From positions 27,749,429-27,813,428 of the forward strand of contig OV121097.1 in NCBI GenBank assembly GCA_921293015.1: 64,000 bases of DNA. Reading direction: 5' to 3'. Made by a program: the position numbers and the translations under genes. The notes beneath the pieces were generated by a model that did no database searches, was not told the DNA's origin, and saw only the letters and a program-made list of their open reading frames with translations. Of the stretch, positions 1-11,381 are shown one piece after another (position 1 is the stretch's first letter; every line of letters begins with the position of its first letter). The DNA comes from Phorcus lineatus. Lineage: Eukaryota; Mollusca; Gastropoda; Trochida; Trochidae.

Positions 1-2970
1 TCTTAGGGTTAGTTTGTCTAGCGTAAGGGTTGGTGATAATTATAACTAAACTGCAGTACTCCCAATATTGAGACTATTGTTACCACTCGAACTTGGCCTT
101 TACGTATTTGTTGAAATATGGCGTCCTCACAGCAACGAGGGAGGAAGACTACTGTTTCCAAACCACAAACAAACACATTATTTTCATACATTGAAAATAA
201 AGGCAAAGAATCAAAACAAATAGCAACCAGTATCATCAATAACATTTTAGAAAATGTCCACCATAATTACCAGAAAAGACGGCATACCGGAGAAAGGGTC
301 TCAAAAAAGACGATGACTGAATGGAAAAACAAGTTCCCATGGCTTGAATTTTGCGATAAACAAGGGCAGATGGTTATGAACTGTAACATATGTAGAAAAT
401 ATCAAGTATCCCTTCAGCTCACAAATGTGTGGTCCCACGAGGGTACAAATAACATTCAAATGTCGAGCATAACTCGCCATAGAGATGGCATTGAACATAA
501 ACACGCATGTGAAAAAAACACTGCTGAAGTAGACTGTACTGAAAATGAATGTGACGATGACCAAAACATTAGTTCAATTTCACAAAATGAGAAAATATTG
601 TTTAATACTGTATATTATTCTGCTTACTGTGAAACTCCCTCAGTTCGAATAAATGACTTGTTGGATCTCCAAAGAATGAATGGACTTGATGTCAAGTACA
701 GAAACTTGAGCTGGGACACAATATCTGATATTCAACACTGTATATCACAAGTACTGACTACACATGTTGTTACTGATATAAAAAAATCAGATGTGTTTGC
801 TATTATGCTTGATGAAAGCACAGACATAACTGTTGACAAACGATTGTCTGTGTGCGTTAGATACATAAAACACGGTGAAGCACTCACATCTTTTTTGTGT
901 AACACACATCTAGATGATGGCTGTGCCCACACAGTGGTCGGTGGGGTTGTATCGGAATTCAGAAAAATGGGACTAGAATTGAATAAGTGTACTTCCCTAG
1001 CTACAGATGGTGCTGCAGTTATGATGGGGAAGCGCACAGGAGTCGGAAAACAGATGCAAGCCAAACATTCTCCTTTCTGTGTACAAACTCACTGTGTTGC
1101 TCACAGATTGAATTTAGCATGTGTAGATGCTATCAAGAAAATGGATTACTTGCTTAAATTCAGAGAGAAATTTAACAGCTTGTATTTCTTCATAAATGGC
1201 TCAAGTAATAGAACAATTACACTGAAAAAGATTCAGAAACTTTTAGATGAACCTGAACTGACAATCAAGGAAGCACACTCAATTAGATGGCTTGGTTTGA
1301 AGTCTGCAGTTGAGGCTGTGTTTGAATGCTATTCTTCAGTATTAGCAACACTCTCCAAATTTGCAGAAGAGAAGAATCCATCTGCAAAGGGACTATTCAA
1401 ATATTTCAGTGACTATAAAGTTCTCCTGACTGTGGCGTTCATGTTAGATGTACATACAGAACTAGCCATTTTGAGCACTGAACTACAAAAGAAAAACTTG
1501 CTGTTGAGTGAATTTGAGCCTTTGATTGATTCAACCCTTGAGAAACTGCAGTCAATGGAGGAAACTGATGGACAAGCACTTGCAGACATAAAGGAGAAAA
1601 TTACCATGAAAGATGGGGATACATTCTATGGTGAAGACAAGCTTACTCACAGAAGTTCCATGGATAGCGAATTCAAAGGGCTTCAACAGGAGTATATCAA
1701 GAACATTTGCAAAAACATGAGATCTAGATTTCAGCAAGATGACAGACAAATCCTCAGGGATTTCTCACAAGTATTTGATCCTAATTTGGTGAGAGCAGCT
1801 ACATCATCATCTGATGATGCCTTAGCCCATTTGGCTGATTTCTATGGTAGTGAGAAGTCTGTGAAGGTAGTTGAGGGGGACATGCAGCAAGGCTATGATG
1901 AAACTGTTACTGTTGTACAGCCTATCCTCAACAGAACTGAACTTATGAATGAATGGCCTAGGCTACGAGCAATGATGAAAGGGGCTTATTGTAATTACGA
2001 ATTCAGTCAAGTTTGCAGAACAGTGATAAACGTGCACTCTTCTCTTTTGCCAAACTGTGGCATATTGGCCAAAATTGGACTTTGCATGACAATAACAAGT
2101 GTAGAATGTGAGCGTTCCTTTAGCGCACAAAATCGCCTGAAATCAAAATACAGGTCTTCGATTTCAAATGAAAAGTTGGACACCTTGCTGAAGATAAAGA
2201 TGCTTGGTCCCCAGATGACAACCTTTGATTGTTCTCCTGCTGTGCAGATATGGTTGAAGAAGAAAAGGAGAAGAAAGTCACGTTTAACAGCTGACTTTAA
2301 AGCAAGACCTGTCAAATTGAGGAGAGTTTCACCAGAATGCTGAATGAAACAGTGAATGTGTTGTGAAACTGATATACCCAGGAATCCAGTGACTTAATTA
2401 TCCTTGTGCATTCGTGCCTGTCAAAAGTTTCAGATTCACCATAAAAAGCTGATCTGTATTATCTGCATTAAAATGTCCAAGTGGGATAATTGCTTTAGTT
2501 CTTGTAATTTGTCTTTAATAGAAAGATGACAATCTTTTTAAAAAGTAAAAACATGGTGAAATAACAGCAGTGATGAGTGATGCCAAAAATGTATACTGGT
2601 CACAAATAGTTGGGGATATTTACATTTCTGGAATTTATGAATATTTGTATTATTTATAATTGTCACAGTGATAAAATATCAACCATGTGTAAAAACAGAT
2701 GTATTTGTAATTGAAAGTATGAATAATGTTATATTTGATAAAGAATCAATTACAAAATGTAATATCCCTAACTTTTTTGTCAAGTATGTAAACTCAGTTA
2801 CTGATATATATATATACTAATAAAGAAATGTAAAATCCGTAAAATACTCAATTGATCTGACTTTGAGGAGTACAGATATTTTGGTTACTCAAATGAAAAG
2901 GAAAATACCCAATTAAAATTTTATGAAGGAGTACATTACTCAATTAGACAAAAAGTTATCTGTAGCTCTG
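1..2970 (+). mobile_element. hAT transposon, copy 1 (5' end outside window)
   Basis: This is a full-length or near full-length hAT element missing only its left ~510 bp, which lies before the window. It ends at 2970 in TTATCTGTAGCTCTG, the complement of the CAGAGCTACAGATAA terminus seen at both ends of the second copy (46201-49679). The two copies align base for base without a length change over 2970 bp. The element lies in the intron upstream of the first visible HMCES exon (3729), in the same orientation as that gene. It carries one intronless transposase gene (118-2343) and about 630 bp of AT-rich 3' sequence. Confidence 0.93.
118..2343 (+). CDS. hAT transposase, 741 aa, intact (copy 1)
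   Basis: The protein would cut and rejoin the ends of its own element in the nucleus. A BED-like zinc finger lies near residues 70-130 (FPWLEF, then C89-x2-C92 and paired histidines near 121 and 127). The RNase-H-like hAT core follows: first acidic site in MLDESTD (D232), second in ATDGAAV (D297), then CVAHRLNL, the RW motif (SIRWLG) and VECERSFS with the expected catalytic E near residue 665. The C-terminal dimerisation block follows (NRLKSKYRSS onwards), with a basic tail. The length is typical of ZNF862-type hAT proteins. The ATG at 118 is the first in the frame and the same start is kept in copy 2. The reading frame is open throughout. The only protein difference from copy 2 is Q523 here versus R there. 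Overlapping antisense ORFs are shadows. Confidence 0.94.
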   Translation: MASSQQRGRKTTVSKPQTNTLFSYIENKGKESKQIATSIINNILENVHHNYQKRRHTGERVSKKTMTEWKNKFPWLEFCDKQGQMVMNCNICRKYQVSLQLTNVWSHEGTNNIQMSSITRHRDGIEHKHACEKNTAEVDCTENECDDDQNISSISQNEKILFNTVYYSAYCETPSVRINDLLDLQRMNGLDVKYRNLSWDTISDIQHCISQVLTTHVVTDIKKSDVFAIMLDESTDITVDKRLSVCVRYIKHGEALTSFLCNTHLDDGCAHTVVGGVVSEFRKMGLELNKCTSLATDGAAVMMGKRTGVGKQMQAKHSPFCVQTHCVAHRLNLACVDAIKKMDYLLKFREKFNSLYFFINGSSNRTITLKKIQKLLDEPELTIKEAHSIRWLGLKSAVEAVFECYSSVLATLSKFAEEKNPSAKGLFKYFSDYKVLLTVAFMLDVHTELAILSTELQKKNLLLSEFEPLIDSTLEKLQSMEETDGQALADIKEKITMKDGDTFYGEDKLTHRSSMDSEFKGLQQEYIKNICKNMRSRFQQDDRQILRDFSQVFDPNLVRAATSSSDDALAHLADFYGSEKSVKVVEGDMQQGYDETVTVVQPILNRTELMNEWPRLRAMMKGAYCNYEFSQVCRTVINVHSSLLPNCGILAKIGLCMTITSVECERSFSAQNRLKSKYRSSISNEKLDTLLKIKMLGPQMTTFDCSPAVQIWLKKKRRRKSRLTADFKARPVKLRRVSPEC

Positions 2971-3090
2971 TCCCTTCATTCGACTCCTAGACCAAGGTCT
3001 TTTAAAGAGTTGATGATTAGCGTAAAGTCTCACAGATGATGCATGGCTGTAAATATAAAAACGAAACCACACTAACACAATTTGAATGAT
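2971..3090. other. Intron sequence, nothing recognised
   Basis: A short AT-rich stretch between the end of the hAT element and the ACGT-rich repeat. The first bases after the element (TCCCTTCA) are the right-hand target-site candidate; its left partner is outside the window. Confidence 0.5.
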
Positions 3091-3245
3091 CATCAAGCTT
3101 TGACGTCGGTATCACGTCTTTTCAACGTCGTTACAACGTCATGGCTTCAACGTTGAACCGACGTGGAAATGACGTCAGATTTCGACGTCGCCGCAAATTT
3201 CAAATCCAATCAAATTTCAACGTTGATACAACGGCAGATTGCCTG
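3091..3245. repeat. ACGTxG-rich degenerate short repeat
   Basis: The stretch is packed with variants of AACGTYG and GACGTCR (for example TTCAACGTCG, TCAACGTTGA, GACGTCAGATTT), so that it is locally almost self-complementary. It ends in GCAGATTGCCTGCTGGG. Small antisense-like ORFs inside it are by-products. It looks like a decayed interspersed repeat of a type common in marine invertebrates; I cannot name the family. Confidence 0.55.
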
Positions 3246-3456
3246 CTGGGTAGAGTGTTCATATTTGGTGACAGCTTTCAATGGCAGAAGACTCAGATGC
3301 CAGTGGACATTGGTGACCTTGACCTCATTTTCACGGTCACCGTGACACTTTGACCACTGTAATACATTGTTAACGCGATAATATTAATTATGCCAAATAT
3401 CTCATAACAGCGGGGGACATTGCCATGTTAGTGGCAAACACTTGTTTTAAAGTAAC
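3246..3456. repeat. Dispersed repeat (GGGGACATTGCCATGTTAG family), copy A
   Basis: The segment contains GGTGACAGCTTTCAATGG, GGTGACCTTGACCTCATT and GGGGACATTGCCATGTTAGT. The same ordered blocks recur at 38625-38795 and 62218-62386 with substitutions and small indels, which shows an interspersed repeat family. No coding potential. It lies in the HMCES intron, 270 bp before the first visible exon. Confidence 0.75.
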
Positions 3457-3728
3457 ATTTGTTTATGAACCAAATTACCAATTAAAATTGTATAAGGTGA
3501 GTTACCCTTTGACACTGACATGCTAGATTATTTTTGTGTTTGCTATGCTACGCTACCGTCACAATTTGGATTCATAGAGAGAAATGAAACACTAGTGTGT
3601 GGATATGAAAATACAGGGTTTGACAACTTGATTTATTGCATGAAATGAAGAATCTGAAGTTTTACAATTTAATTCTTTTAAGTAGCTGATGAAAATAACA
3701 AACCTTTTTTTAAATGTAAAATTTTCAG

Positions 3729-6700
3729 AAGAAAAACCTGAGATCAAAACTGAGATAAAAAGTGAGTCAAGGCCAGTGAAAACTGAAGTTAAATCGGAAC
3801 CAAATACATCCGTCAAACTGGAGCCTGGCACAGCAGATGTGAAGCAAGAGCCATTGGGAATCAAGCACGAATCTGATGTCAAATTAGAACCTGGGACTTC
3901 CAGAGTTAAAGAAGAAAAAAACCCCGAAAACGTATCTGACATAAAAACTGAAAAATTTGAGGGAGAAAACAACAATGATTGCGGTAAGTACAGATTTCAT
4001 TTTCTCAGCGCCATCCTCAATTCTTCTGCATTAGGCTACACCTTGCAACTCATGTGACTTACTCCTTTTTCCACCCTTGCTTGTTCTGCCATCACACTTT
4101 AAACTAATATAGCAACTGGAAGTCCAAATTTATGATTTATGTTGCTGTGTCATAATCATTTACTGAAAGAATCTATATGAGCAAGGAAGACTAGGATATT
4201 TTATGGAAAGAGTTGTACATCAAACAAATATCCTTGTCTTCCTTGTACTAGCTTGTAACCTTTTAACTTCTAGAATGTCACTCAAACAATTATATGAGCA
4301 AGTATAAAAAAAGTGATAGAGAAGAAACTGTTAAGATTTTGAACCCTTTAGAATTGATATACTGCAATATAGTAGAAAAGTGAAATCGAAAAGTATTTTT
4401 AATCTTATTTAATGTTGTTTGGAAGATATTTATTTATTTTTTTATTTTTTTTTTTCCAGAAGAATCAAGCGGTCCCAGGCTGCTGACAATGGCTGGAGTC
4501 TTTGATGTTTGGAAACCACCAGATGTGAGTATATTAAAAAAATATTGTATCTTGCCTAAAGATTTTCAGCACAGGAAGCTATTTTCTTGTGACTGAATCA
4601 GATATTTATTCATACTAGTGGAGCAGACAAATACTTAATGAAAATATAACTCATGTTTAAAGATAAAATTCTGTATGAAAAATTGTGTTCAGAATTGCAT
4701 CGGATGAATCTGTTTCCTCCTAATAAGAAGGGTAAGTCACTTGGGTGGTGTATTTGTGGTATATTGACATTTTGATGAATCTATGGAAATGAAGTTGCGC
4801 ATTTACATTATAGGGATAACTAGTTAGTGAATAAAATGGGCTATCCAGAACCATCACTTGACATGTAATTTCACTCTGTGAATAAACATTGTTTTAACTA
4901 ATAGAAGCTATATTATATTACTGAAAATGCTGTAGACAATATATTTGATGCTATTTTTGCACATGACATTACTTTCAATCTTGATACATGCATAAAAGTG
5001 GAACTTTTAACTCTGAAATTTTTAAACATAATTGTTTTATGTTTGTGTCACAGGGTGGAGAGCCTCTCTACTCGTACAGTATCATCACCGTGGACGCTTC
5101 ACCAGCCATGAGTTGGATTCATCATAGGATGCCGGTATGTCTTTGTAGTACTTGAGATCAGCGCTACAAAATTAAAAATTTGTAAGTGTCATTAGGTCAA
5201 CAGCCTGTTTAAAATGAACCCTGTTTTGAGGAATCAAAGCTTCAATTTATTGCCTCTACTTGAAAATCTTGTTGGGTGGTTTTCCCTCCACCTGATCTTA
5301 TCATGCTATTTTGGTGCATTTTCTGACCCTTAAAAAGTGAAAACCTAGTCCTTGTCTAGCTTTTAAAAAGATAATCATTTTAAATGCATACAGAACCAAA
5401 TGTCGACAAATGTTATGGTTTTTCATGAAAGGATGGTCAGAAAGGAAAGGAGGACCATGCCCTTTTTTTCTTATACTGAAAGCTTTTATTCAGAGACCTT
5501 GTGATTATGTCAGATTATATCAGACCATGACATGCGTAGGTGGTGCTAACAGATGATTTAACACTGTGCTGTTTAATTTTGGGTCATTTATGGCACGCAG
5601 GTCAGGGGGACATCAACTTCAAGCTGAGTCCCTTAAAAGAGCGTTATGGATCGCTATGTTAATAAAATAAATGATTATTACTCAGATTTAAATGAGATTG
5701 TTACACACATCCTTCTTCTATATGTTATCGAAATCATGGAATGAGCCCATTTTCTGGCAGAGGCAATAATTCAAGTTACAGGCAGGTTGTTATCAGTCAG
5801 ACTAAAAGTACTTGATCTAAAAAAATATAGAAATTTTAACCACCGGGTGGAGAATTGTCTACCCATCTTCAGAAAGAAGTTAACCTTGCTCATAAACATT
5901 TAACAAAACAAAAATGGATTTTTTAAATTATTCTTAGACTTAAATCTTTTAAAGTTTTTATAAAAGTTGGTCTCGTGACCTATGCAGTAACAGTTTGTGA
6001 TGAAGTGGCAGGGTTTGTCATTTTGTGATTCATTTAAGCTTTGGCTATCTTCCCTTTCAAGGCCATTCTGCATACAGATGAAGAAATAGAAACATGGCTG
6101 GACTACAAGAACATCCCATTGAAAAAGGTTTGTCATTAATCGTCATCACTTTTCAGAAGCATAAAGAAATGACGAGTGGATTACTTGATAACCTTAATAG
6201 AAAGTTTTATAGTATTTCAGGAATGTTCTTGTTACCACCCATCCAACAGTCTTGAAACATTATGTACAAAATGAAACTCATCCTTTCAATAAAAATTTTA
6301 TCGGCAGTATTAAGTGCTCAAATCCACTGCTTGATTGACGTCCTTTAATTTTTTTTACCAATTATTATTTTTCTCGAATATTATAAGCCTTGCAGGCTAA
6401 GACTGTAATATAAGCGCATCACTGCATAAAGATCCGTCGAAGGTTTGAGTAACCTCTCCTTGGTTTGGAAATGCAGATTACTTTAAGGGTTGTTTTCTCC
6501 TTATGATATCACCAAAATGTCATTCTGTGTTCATCAGTCATTTTAAAGAGCTGCTTCGTGATTTTAATAACATATTATTTACCTTTGATACCAATATGGT
6601 GATGTAAAATCAAAACATCTTAACTTTTCATGTCCAAAAGACATATATGACAAATACTGTTTTTCCATGAAAATCTAAAAACAGGCTTATAAATGCACAG

Positions 6701-9067
6701 AAGTGTAGATATCACATCGAATATACATGGATACTAGTTATATAACCTAACAAACGCTATCAACTCCTAACTGCCCTCCTGGCTGTTTTAGATAAGTCTC
6801 CAAAATTACATTTGACTATTTGACGTGCGCCACTGTCCGGTTTTCGATCATAATTGTGACGTTGTACCATCAAATGGTCACTGTAAAAAAACAACAAGCT
6901 TTAGAATGTGTCTGCTTGGTAACAGTCGATACTTCGCGATCAAATGACACCATTGATTAATTTTGGCGTATATGACTCCATCAACTCTCGGAATGGCTCT
7001 TTAAGTTGGTTCATGATCATCCACTTGATGGTCACAAACTTATCTGTGATAATATTTCCGTAAGTAGATTCATGAATCATGGAGGACAATATAATGGGGA
7101 AAGTATTCAAGTTTTTCCTGCATTGTCTTGTTTGTAATGAAATGGTATGGTATTCTCAGGCAGTGGAGATGATCAGGCCAACAACTGGCATCACGATGCA
7201 CAAGGTCTCGTCCGTGGTGAACAACTCCAGAAACAAAACACCGGAGTGTGTCAAGCTCTACGATCCAAAGTAAGAATAGAATAAAAGATCTTTTGACTTT
7301 TGTTATAGGATGATTGTTGTCAACCTCCCCACAAAGAATTAGGTTATCCTATCTCAATCACAAGCCTTCCTCCATGTTGACTTTTCCATGCGAGCTCCTC
7401 AGTGCACTGAACCAGCAATGTGCTGCTCGGTGGTCAGGTTTTTTTAATACTGCTTTAGATACCTAGCATGTCTGCATCATGACAAGAATAGATGTGGAAT
7501 ATATCAATATGTTGAATAGTTTATGATGTGACTTGAAATGTGTCATTTGCATCAGTGTATTTGAGTTCATACTAAGATTGTGACAAAATTTGGGATCGAA
7601 GGATCAGCCAAACATGGGGCGACGTTTATCCACGGAGGGTTATGAAGGGAGTGATTAACTGCAAATTACATGGATCCACAAAAGGATGCGGGCAAATACT
7701 GCTAGTGCGGTGAAACATTAGTTAAAATAGGGTGGGGGGGAGGGATGATCGCCAAACATATAAAAGACAGAAGGCACAAGCTTCATGAACAGTGTTTCAG
7801 ATTGTTTTCAGTCAGAGTGAGACAAATGTCTCATGAAGCTAAAAAATGATGAGACATTTTCAAAAACAATGAGTCAAGCATTAAAACAAACAAAACAGTC
7901 AAATATTTTGTTCTGATGTTTGTGACATAAACGTTTCCATCTCCCTAATCCCATTATTAAAGCCGGTCATATAAAGATATATATTGAAAATAACATGTGG
8001 GAACTATGCAGCAGGTGTCTAAAATTGATTTCTAATTCAGTCACTAAAATCATTCTGATTCATTAATTTTCTTAAGAGTTTTTAACTAAACGCTTAACAT
8101 TTCAATGTTTAATAAGCAAGTTTCACTAGTCATTCATTCAGTAAATCACTACTGGGTGTTTAGAATTTTTATTATAACAGCAAAGCAGACGATGTACAGA
8201 TCTATTCATAGACGTAACCGTGCCTTGGTAAAATACTGAAAATATATTACATTGAGTAAACTAAAAGCACTCAAGTTCTTTTAAACATGATTAAGTAGAA
8301 TTATGATGCATATTAACTACTTGACACACACCACGTAATGTTTTGACCCTGTAATGAAAGCCGACAGTGACAATCACCTCAGATATGATATAGGTCGCTG
8401 TTCCTTTGTGCACCCCTTTTAACGCAAGCTCCAAACACTGTGGGCTTGATAAATATCATGCTCGGTCGATGCATGGAGCTTTGTAACCGGAAATTGAAGT
8501 TATTGGAGGGAGGGTATAGTAACAGCATGTAAACAATGAGGACTTGCGATTTCCCGACAGTTTATTATTGTATCCTCTATGAAGATGAGTTAACAGCTTT
8601 TTCAAAATTTAATTGTACAATTAAACAATTACACGCGACAGTTAGTCGCATAAGGCTGAAAACCCATGCGACATTTTTTAGAAATCATGCGAGAATGTCG
8701 CGGTCGCGCCGTAAATCTGAAACACTGATGAATCAGGTTTAGTTTTGGCTCGAAATGTAACTAAACCTGATTCATAAAGCTGGCCCGTAACTAAACCTGA
8801 TTCATGAAGCTTGTGCCTTCTGTCTCTTATAATTTTAGCGATCCCCCCCCTTGCCCAAACATATGAAAGGATTGATGATTGACAACAAAATACTATGTTT
8901 TGTCCCCTTAAAAATGACACTTGTAATTAGTTGAAACACTGTTGTTGTTTTTCAGGAAGCCCAGCAAAACTGCTGCCAGTAACTTCATGATGAGTTGGCT
9001 GGGGAAGTCGAAGAAGTCTGAATCATCAGAAGACAGCTCTCCATGCAAGAAGCAGAAGTTGTCCTGA
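3729..9067 (+). CDS. HMCES: HMCES (SRAP-domain abasic-site shield protein), 3' part, six exons
   Basis: HMCES forms a covalent crosslink to abasic sites in single-stranded DNA at replication forks. Exons by GT-AG sites: 3729-3983, 4460-4524, 5054-5134, 6062-6127, 7160-7269, 8956-9067 (stop TGA 9065-9067); all junction phases agree. Recognisable SRAP blocks in order are [31 protein letters not shown] (the conserved active-site histidine region), AILHTDEE, and [16 protein letters not shown], followed by a short basic, serine-rich tail ending KKQKLS. The N-terminal half, with the catalytic Cys2 and the substrate-pocket residues, lies upstream of the window, beyond the hAT insertion. The tail is shorter than I recall for the human protein. 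The first visible exon is unusual: about 85 codons rich in SUMO-type motifs, inserted between SRAP strands. Introns hold only AT-rich sequence and repeats. Confidence 0.9.
3740..3960 (+). other. Ten-fold psi-K-x-E (SUMO consensus) array in an HMCES exon
   Basis: The exon encodes [36 protein letters not shown] and IKTE within about 75 residues, separated by short Pro/Gly/Ser spacers such as PGTAD and PGTSR. Each matches the SUMO-acceptor consensus (hydrophobic-Lys-x-Glu). The phase-1 donor at 3984 (GTAAGT) joins it to the exon with the RLLTMAG block, so the array lies in the loop before that strand. The spacers are similar but not identical, which suggests expansion of a short coding repeat that has since diverged. 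Confidence 0.8.
7734..8850. repeat. Foldback (inverted-repeat) element in HMCES intron
   Basis: The left arm (7734-7789: G-run, GATCGCC, AGACAGAAGGCACAAGCTTC) is matched in inverse by the right arm ending near 8850 (GAAGCTTGTGCCTTCTGTCT, then TTAGCGATC and a C-run). Next to the right arm, AACCTGATTCAT is repeated in tandem. A smaller element (7790-8727) sits between the arms. It appears non-coding and non-autonomous; I cannot name the family. Confidence 0.65.
7790..8727. mobile_element. hAT-like non-autonomous element inside the foldback
   Basis: It begins CAGTGTTTCAGATT and ends in the complement AATCTGAAACACTG, a 14-bp inverted terminal repeat of hAT style. ATGAA directly flanks both ends (7785-7789 and 8728-8732), a 5-bp target-site duplication candidate. 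At 938 bp it has no transposase-like reading frame. Its position inside the outer inverted repeat means it inserted later than that element. Confidence 0.65.
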
Positions 9068-9989
9068 GCAAGTTGCCTTGTTTAGTCAAATTTTTATGAT
9101 TTTGTTTAAACAGGTATGAGAAAGAGCTTCCTGAATTTTTTAAGTGCCCGTAGGTGCAACCTGTGATCTGATGAAACAACTTTCATTCTGAACAAACTCC
9201 AGCGGCAGCAAATTTGCAAATTCCCTTGACAGCAGCCGAGAAGAGATGCAATTATTTTCTTGTTCCCCATTTATTTGAGTTCTTGTCGTTTTATATTACA
9301 GCAATGACAATGACTCCAGTTACAAGTGGATTATATACGCTTACTTCTGACAATCAGTTTATCGGGATAAATGTTTCAGTTTTTCATCAGTTTTCATCCA
9401 ACTATTCAGAAATAAATAATCAGAAAAAAGTTGAGGAAAAGATGGACTTGGGCAGCTGCATGATAGTTTCATTCTAGTTATTATGCATGTCATAACCTTT
9501 AGGTAGAACAATGAATATCACCATGGTATGTTTTCAAGATCACTGGTGCTGAAAACAGTGTTTCCTTGCCATCATAAAACAATAGATTTTGTTACTATTT
9601 TAGTACAAAGAGTGATGCTTTAGCTATTGAATGTATATTTTAGATAGTTTCCATGAAATTACATTAAAATTTCATGGCAAAATATTTTACCAAACAAGAA
9701 ACTTCAAACCTTGTCCACAAATTTGCTTTAAAATATATTTAAACAATAACAGATAAAAATTGACTTTACTCTTAGGAAATTCTTTACTTGCAACGTCGTG
9801 TGTATTTACCAAACACTGACAAATTATTTGAAAGATTTTTAAACAGCCATTAATATCGTATAAGCTTAAGCGGGGTGGGTTTCCCAAGAAAGGTTCTTAA
9901 AACAATTAAGAACAAACTCATATATTTGACTTTGTGCAAATTAACCCAGAAAGTTACTTAAATTGCATTTGAAAACAACACTAGTTAAA
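9068..9989. other. HMCES 3' UTR and flank
   Basis: No second gene is visible. An AATAAA occurs at 9411 (within GAAATAAATAATC), a plausible poly(A) signal about 345 bp after the stop. The rest is AT-rich single-copy-looking sequence. The small ORFs here show no recognisable motif. Confidence 0.5.
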
Positions 9990-10115
9990 GCGCAGGGCAA
10001 TGCATATCCGCAATGGTGTTGCGGGCTTTCTCCCTGCAATAATACTTGCAGCCGTGATATAAGTGAAATACTCTTGAAAGCGCTGTTAAACACCAACTCA
10101 CCTCACTTCACTATG
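9990..10115 (+). repeat. SINE 3' part (GCGTTAAAC-tail family)
   Basis: GCAATGCATATCCGCAATGG, TTCTCCCTGCAATAATACT and a tail in GCGCTGTTAAACACCAACTC match, block by block, the 3' half of the fuller SINE at 11046-11325. The head with the polymerase III promoter is absent here, as expected of a 5'-truncated copy. Confidence 0.7.
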
Positions 10116-11045
10116 AATAGGATTAACATCTTGGAAATACAGCTAATTGACTTTTCTTAAATAAAGGCTTATATAAAGTTTTACATCATGTATGCTGTCA
10201 GCAGTTTAACCGTAATTATTTCCAGTCATATTTCAACTCCGAAAACTTTTGTCATGTTCCCTCTTTTCCGTGTACGATGTAAGTTTTCTCTTTCGATAAG
10301 GGTAGCTGTTGCATTGGCCTTGATAGACGGGTAAAAGGCCTGTTTTCCTTTTGTGAATCGTTGGAACTGCTTTTTTCATGATTCTCCTCTTTTGCACGAT
10401 TACAAACTCCTTATGTAAATCGATGGAACGATCATGACAGTCCGCAGAGAAATGATCAGAGCAGATGACAGACCTAGAATTTTGGGCTCCACTTCGCTCT
10501 TTTCACACTGACATATTTCGCCCACTTCACAAATTGAAGGGAAACCGCCATAAACTGATAAAGGAGAATAACACCAGTTCTGATGTAGGAACAATTAACG
10601 GCAACGCAGATCAATGGCATGTCTCTTTCGCATATAGTAGGCAGAGTGCTCCATTATTGCATATAGTAGGTAAGGCAGCCATGTTCTACACAACCTATTG
10701 CGCATGGACAGTAGATCTTAACTCGTCTATCCGGAAAAGTGCATTTTAACGACTGGCGCATCTCGCAGATAGAAATGTACCCACTTTGAATTAAATAATA
10801 AACATTAAAAACAAAGCAGAATTTAACACACGATTGGTTTAATTTGTCTGAAGGTCTTGTGACCTCCCTAGATGTGTGCATCGTAATCAGAATCACTAAT
10901 TGCTTTCCTTCTAATATCTGTAGCCTAGGATAATGAGAAATACACAACTGTTTAAGCTTTTGCCTCAGATCTTGCTGAAGTAATCACATTGTTTTTTGCC
11001 ATTTTGCAAGATGCTCATCATTGTATGTTGTTTCCTTATTTTAGG
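10116..11045. other. No recognisable gene
   Basis: Intergenic sequence of ordinary composition. Several short ORFs on both strands lack family motifs, codon structure or splice context. A small local repeat (GCATATAGTAGG twice, near 10629 and 10657) is the only structure I see. Confidence 0.4.
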
Positions 11046-11325
11046 GGGGGCAGGATAGCGCAGTGGTCCGTGGTTCGAGTCCAGCCAGGGACTCTGCAAA
11101 TTTGTCTGCAGTAGAGAACTGTTCTACACGCAGTCGGGTTTGGGTGCAATGCTACACTGAATTTCAGTGCAGTACCACCCATGGTTCGCTAGTTCCAGCC
11201 GATGCTGGCAGGTTTCACCGCAATGCATAGCCACAATGGTGATGCAGCCCTTCTCCCTGCAATAATACTAGCGGCCGGGAAATAAGTGAAAGCGGCGTTA
11301 AACCCTATATCCCCTGACCTCCTGA
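11046..11325 (+). repeat. tRNA-derived SINE
   Basis: The head contains an A-box-like TAGCGCAGTGG and a B-box GGTTCGAGTCC, the internal RNA polymerase III promoter of a tRNA. Here the two boxes are only about five bases apart, so the tRNA middle is deleted. A central body follows (CAGTAGAGAACTGTTCTACA), then a conserved 3' part shared with 9990-10115 and a tail in GCGGCGTTAAACCC. It would be mobilised by a LINE reverse transcriptase supplied in trans. With the shortened promoter this copy is unlikely to be transcribed well. No flanking duplication was found with confidence. Confidence 0.82.
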
Positions 11326-11381
11326 TTTAAGATTAAAGTTACTCGCTAACTTAACAATGTTTATCATGAGATGCATGTAAT

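Noticed and set aside
3141-3353. Overlapping ORFs of 60-70 codons with Arg-rich start
   Set aside because: They arise from the ACGT-rich repeat and the adjoining dispersed repeat, not from a gene.
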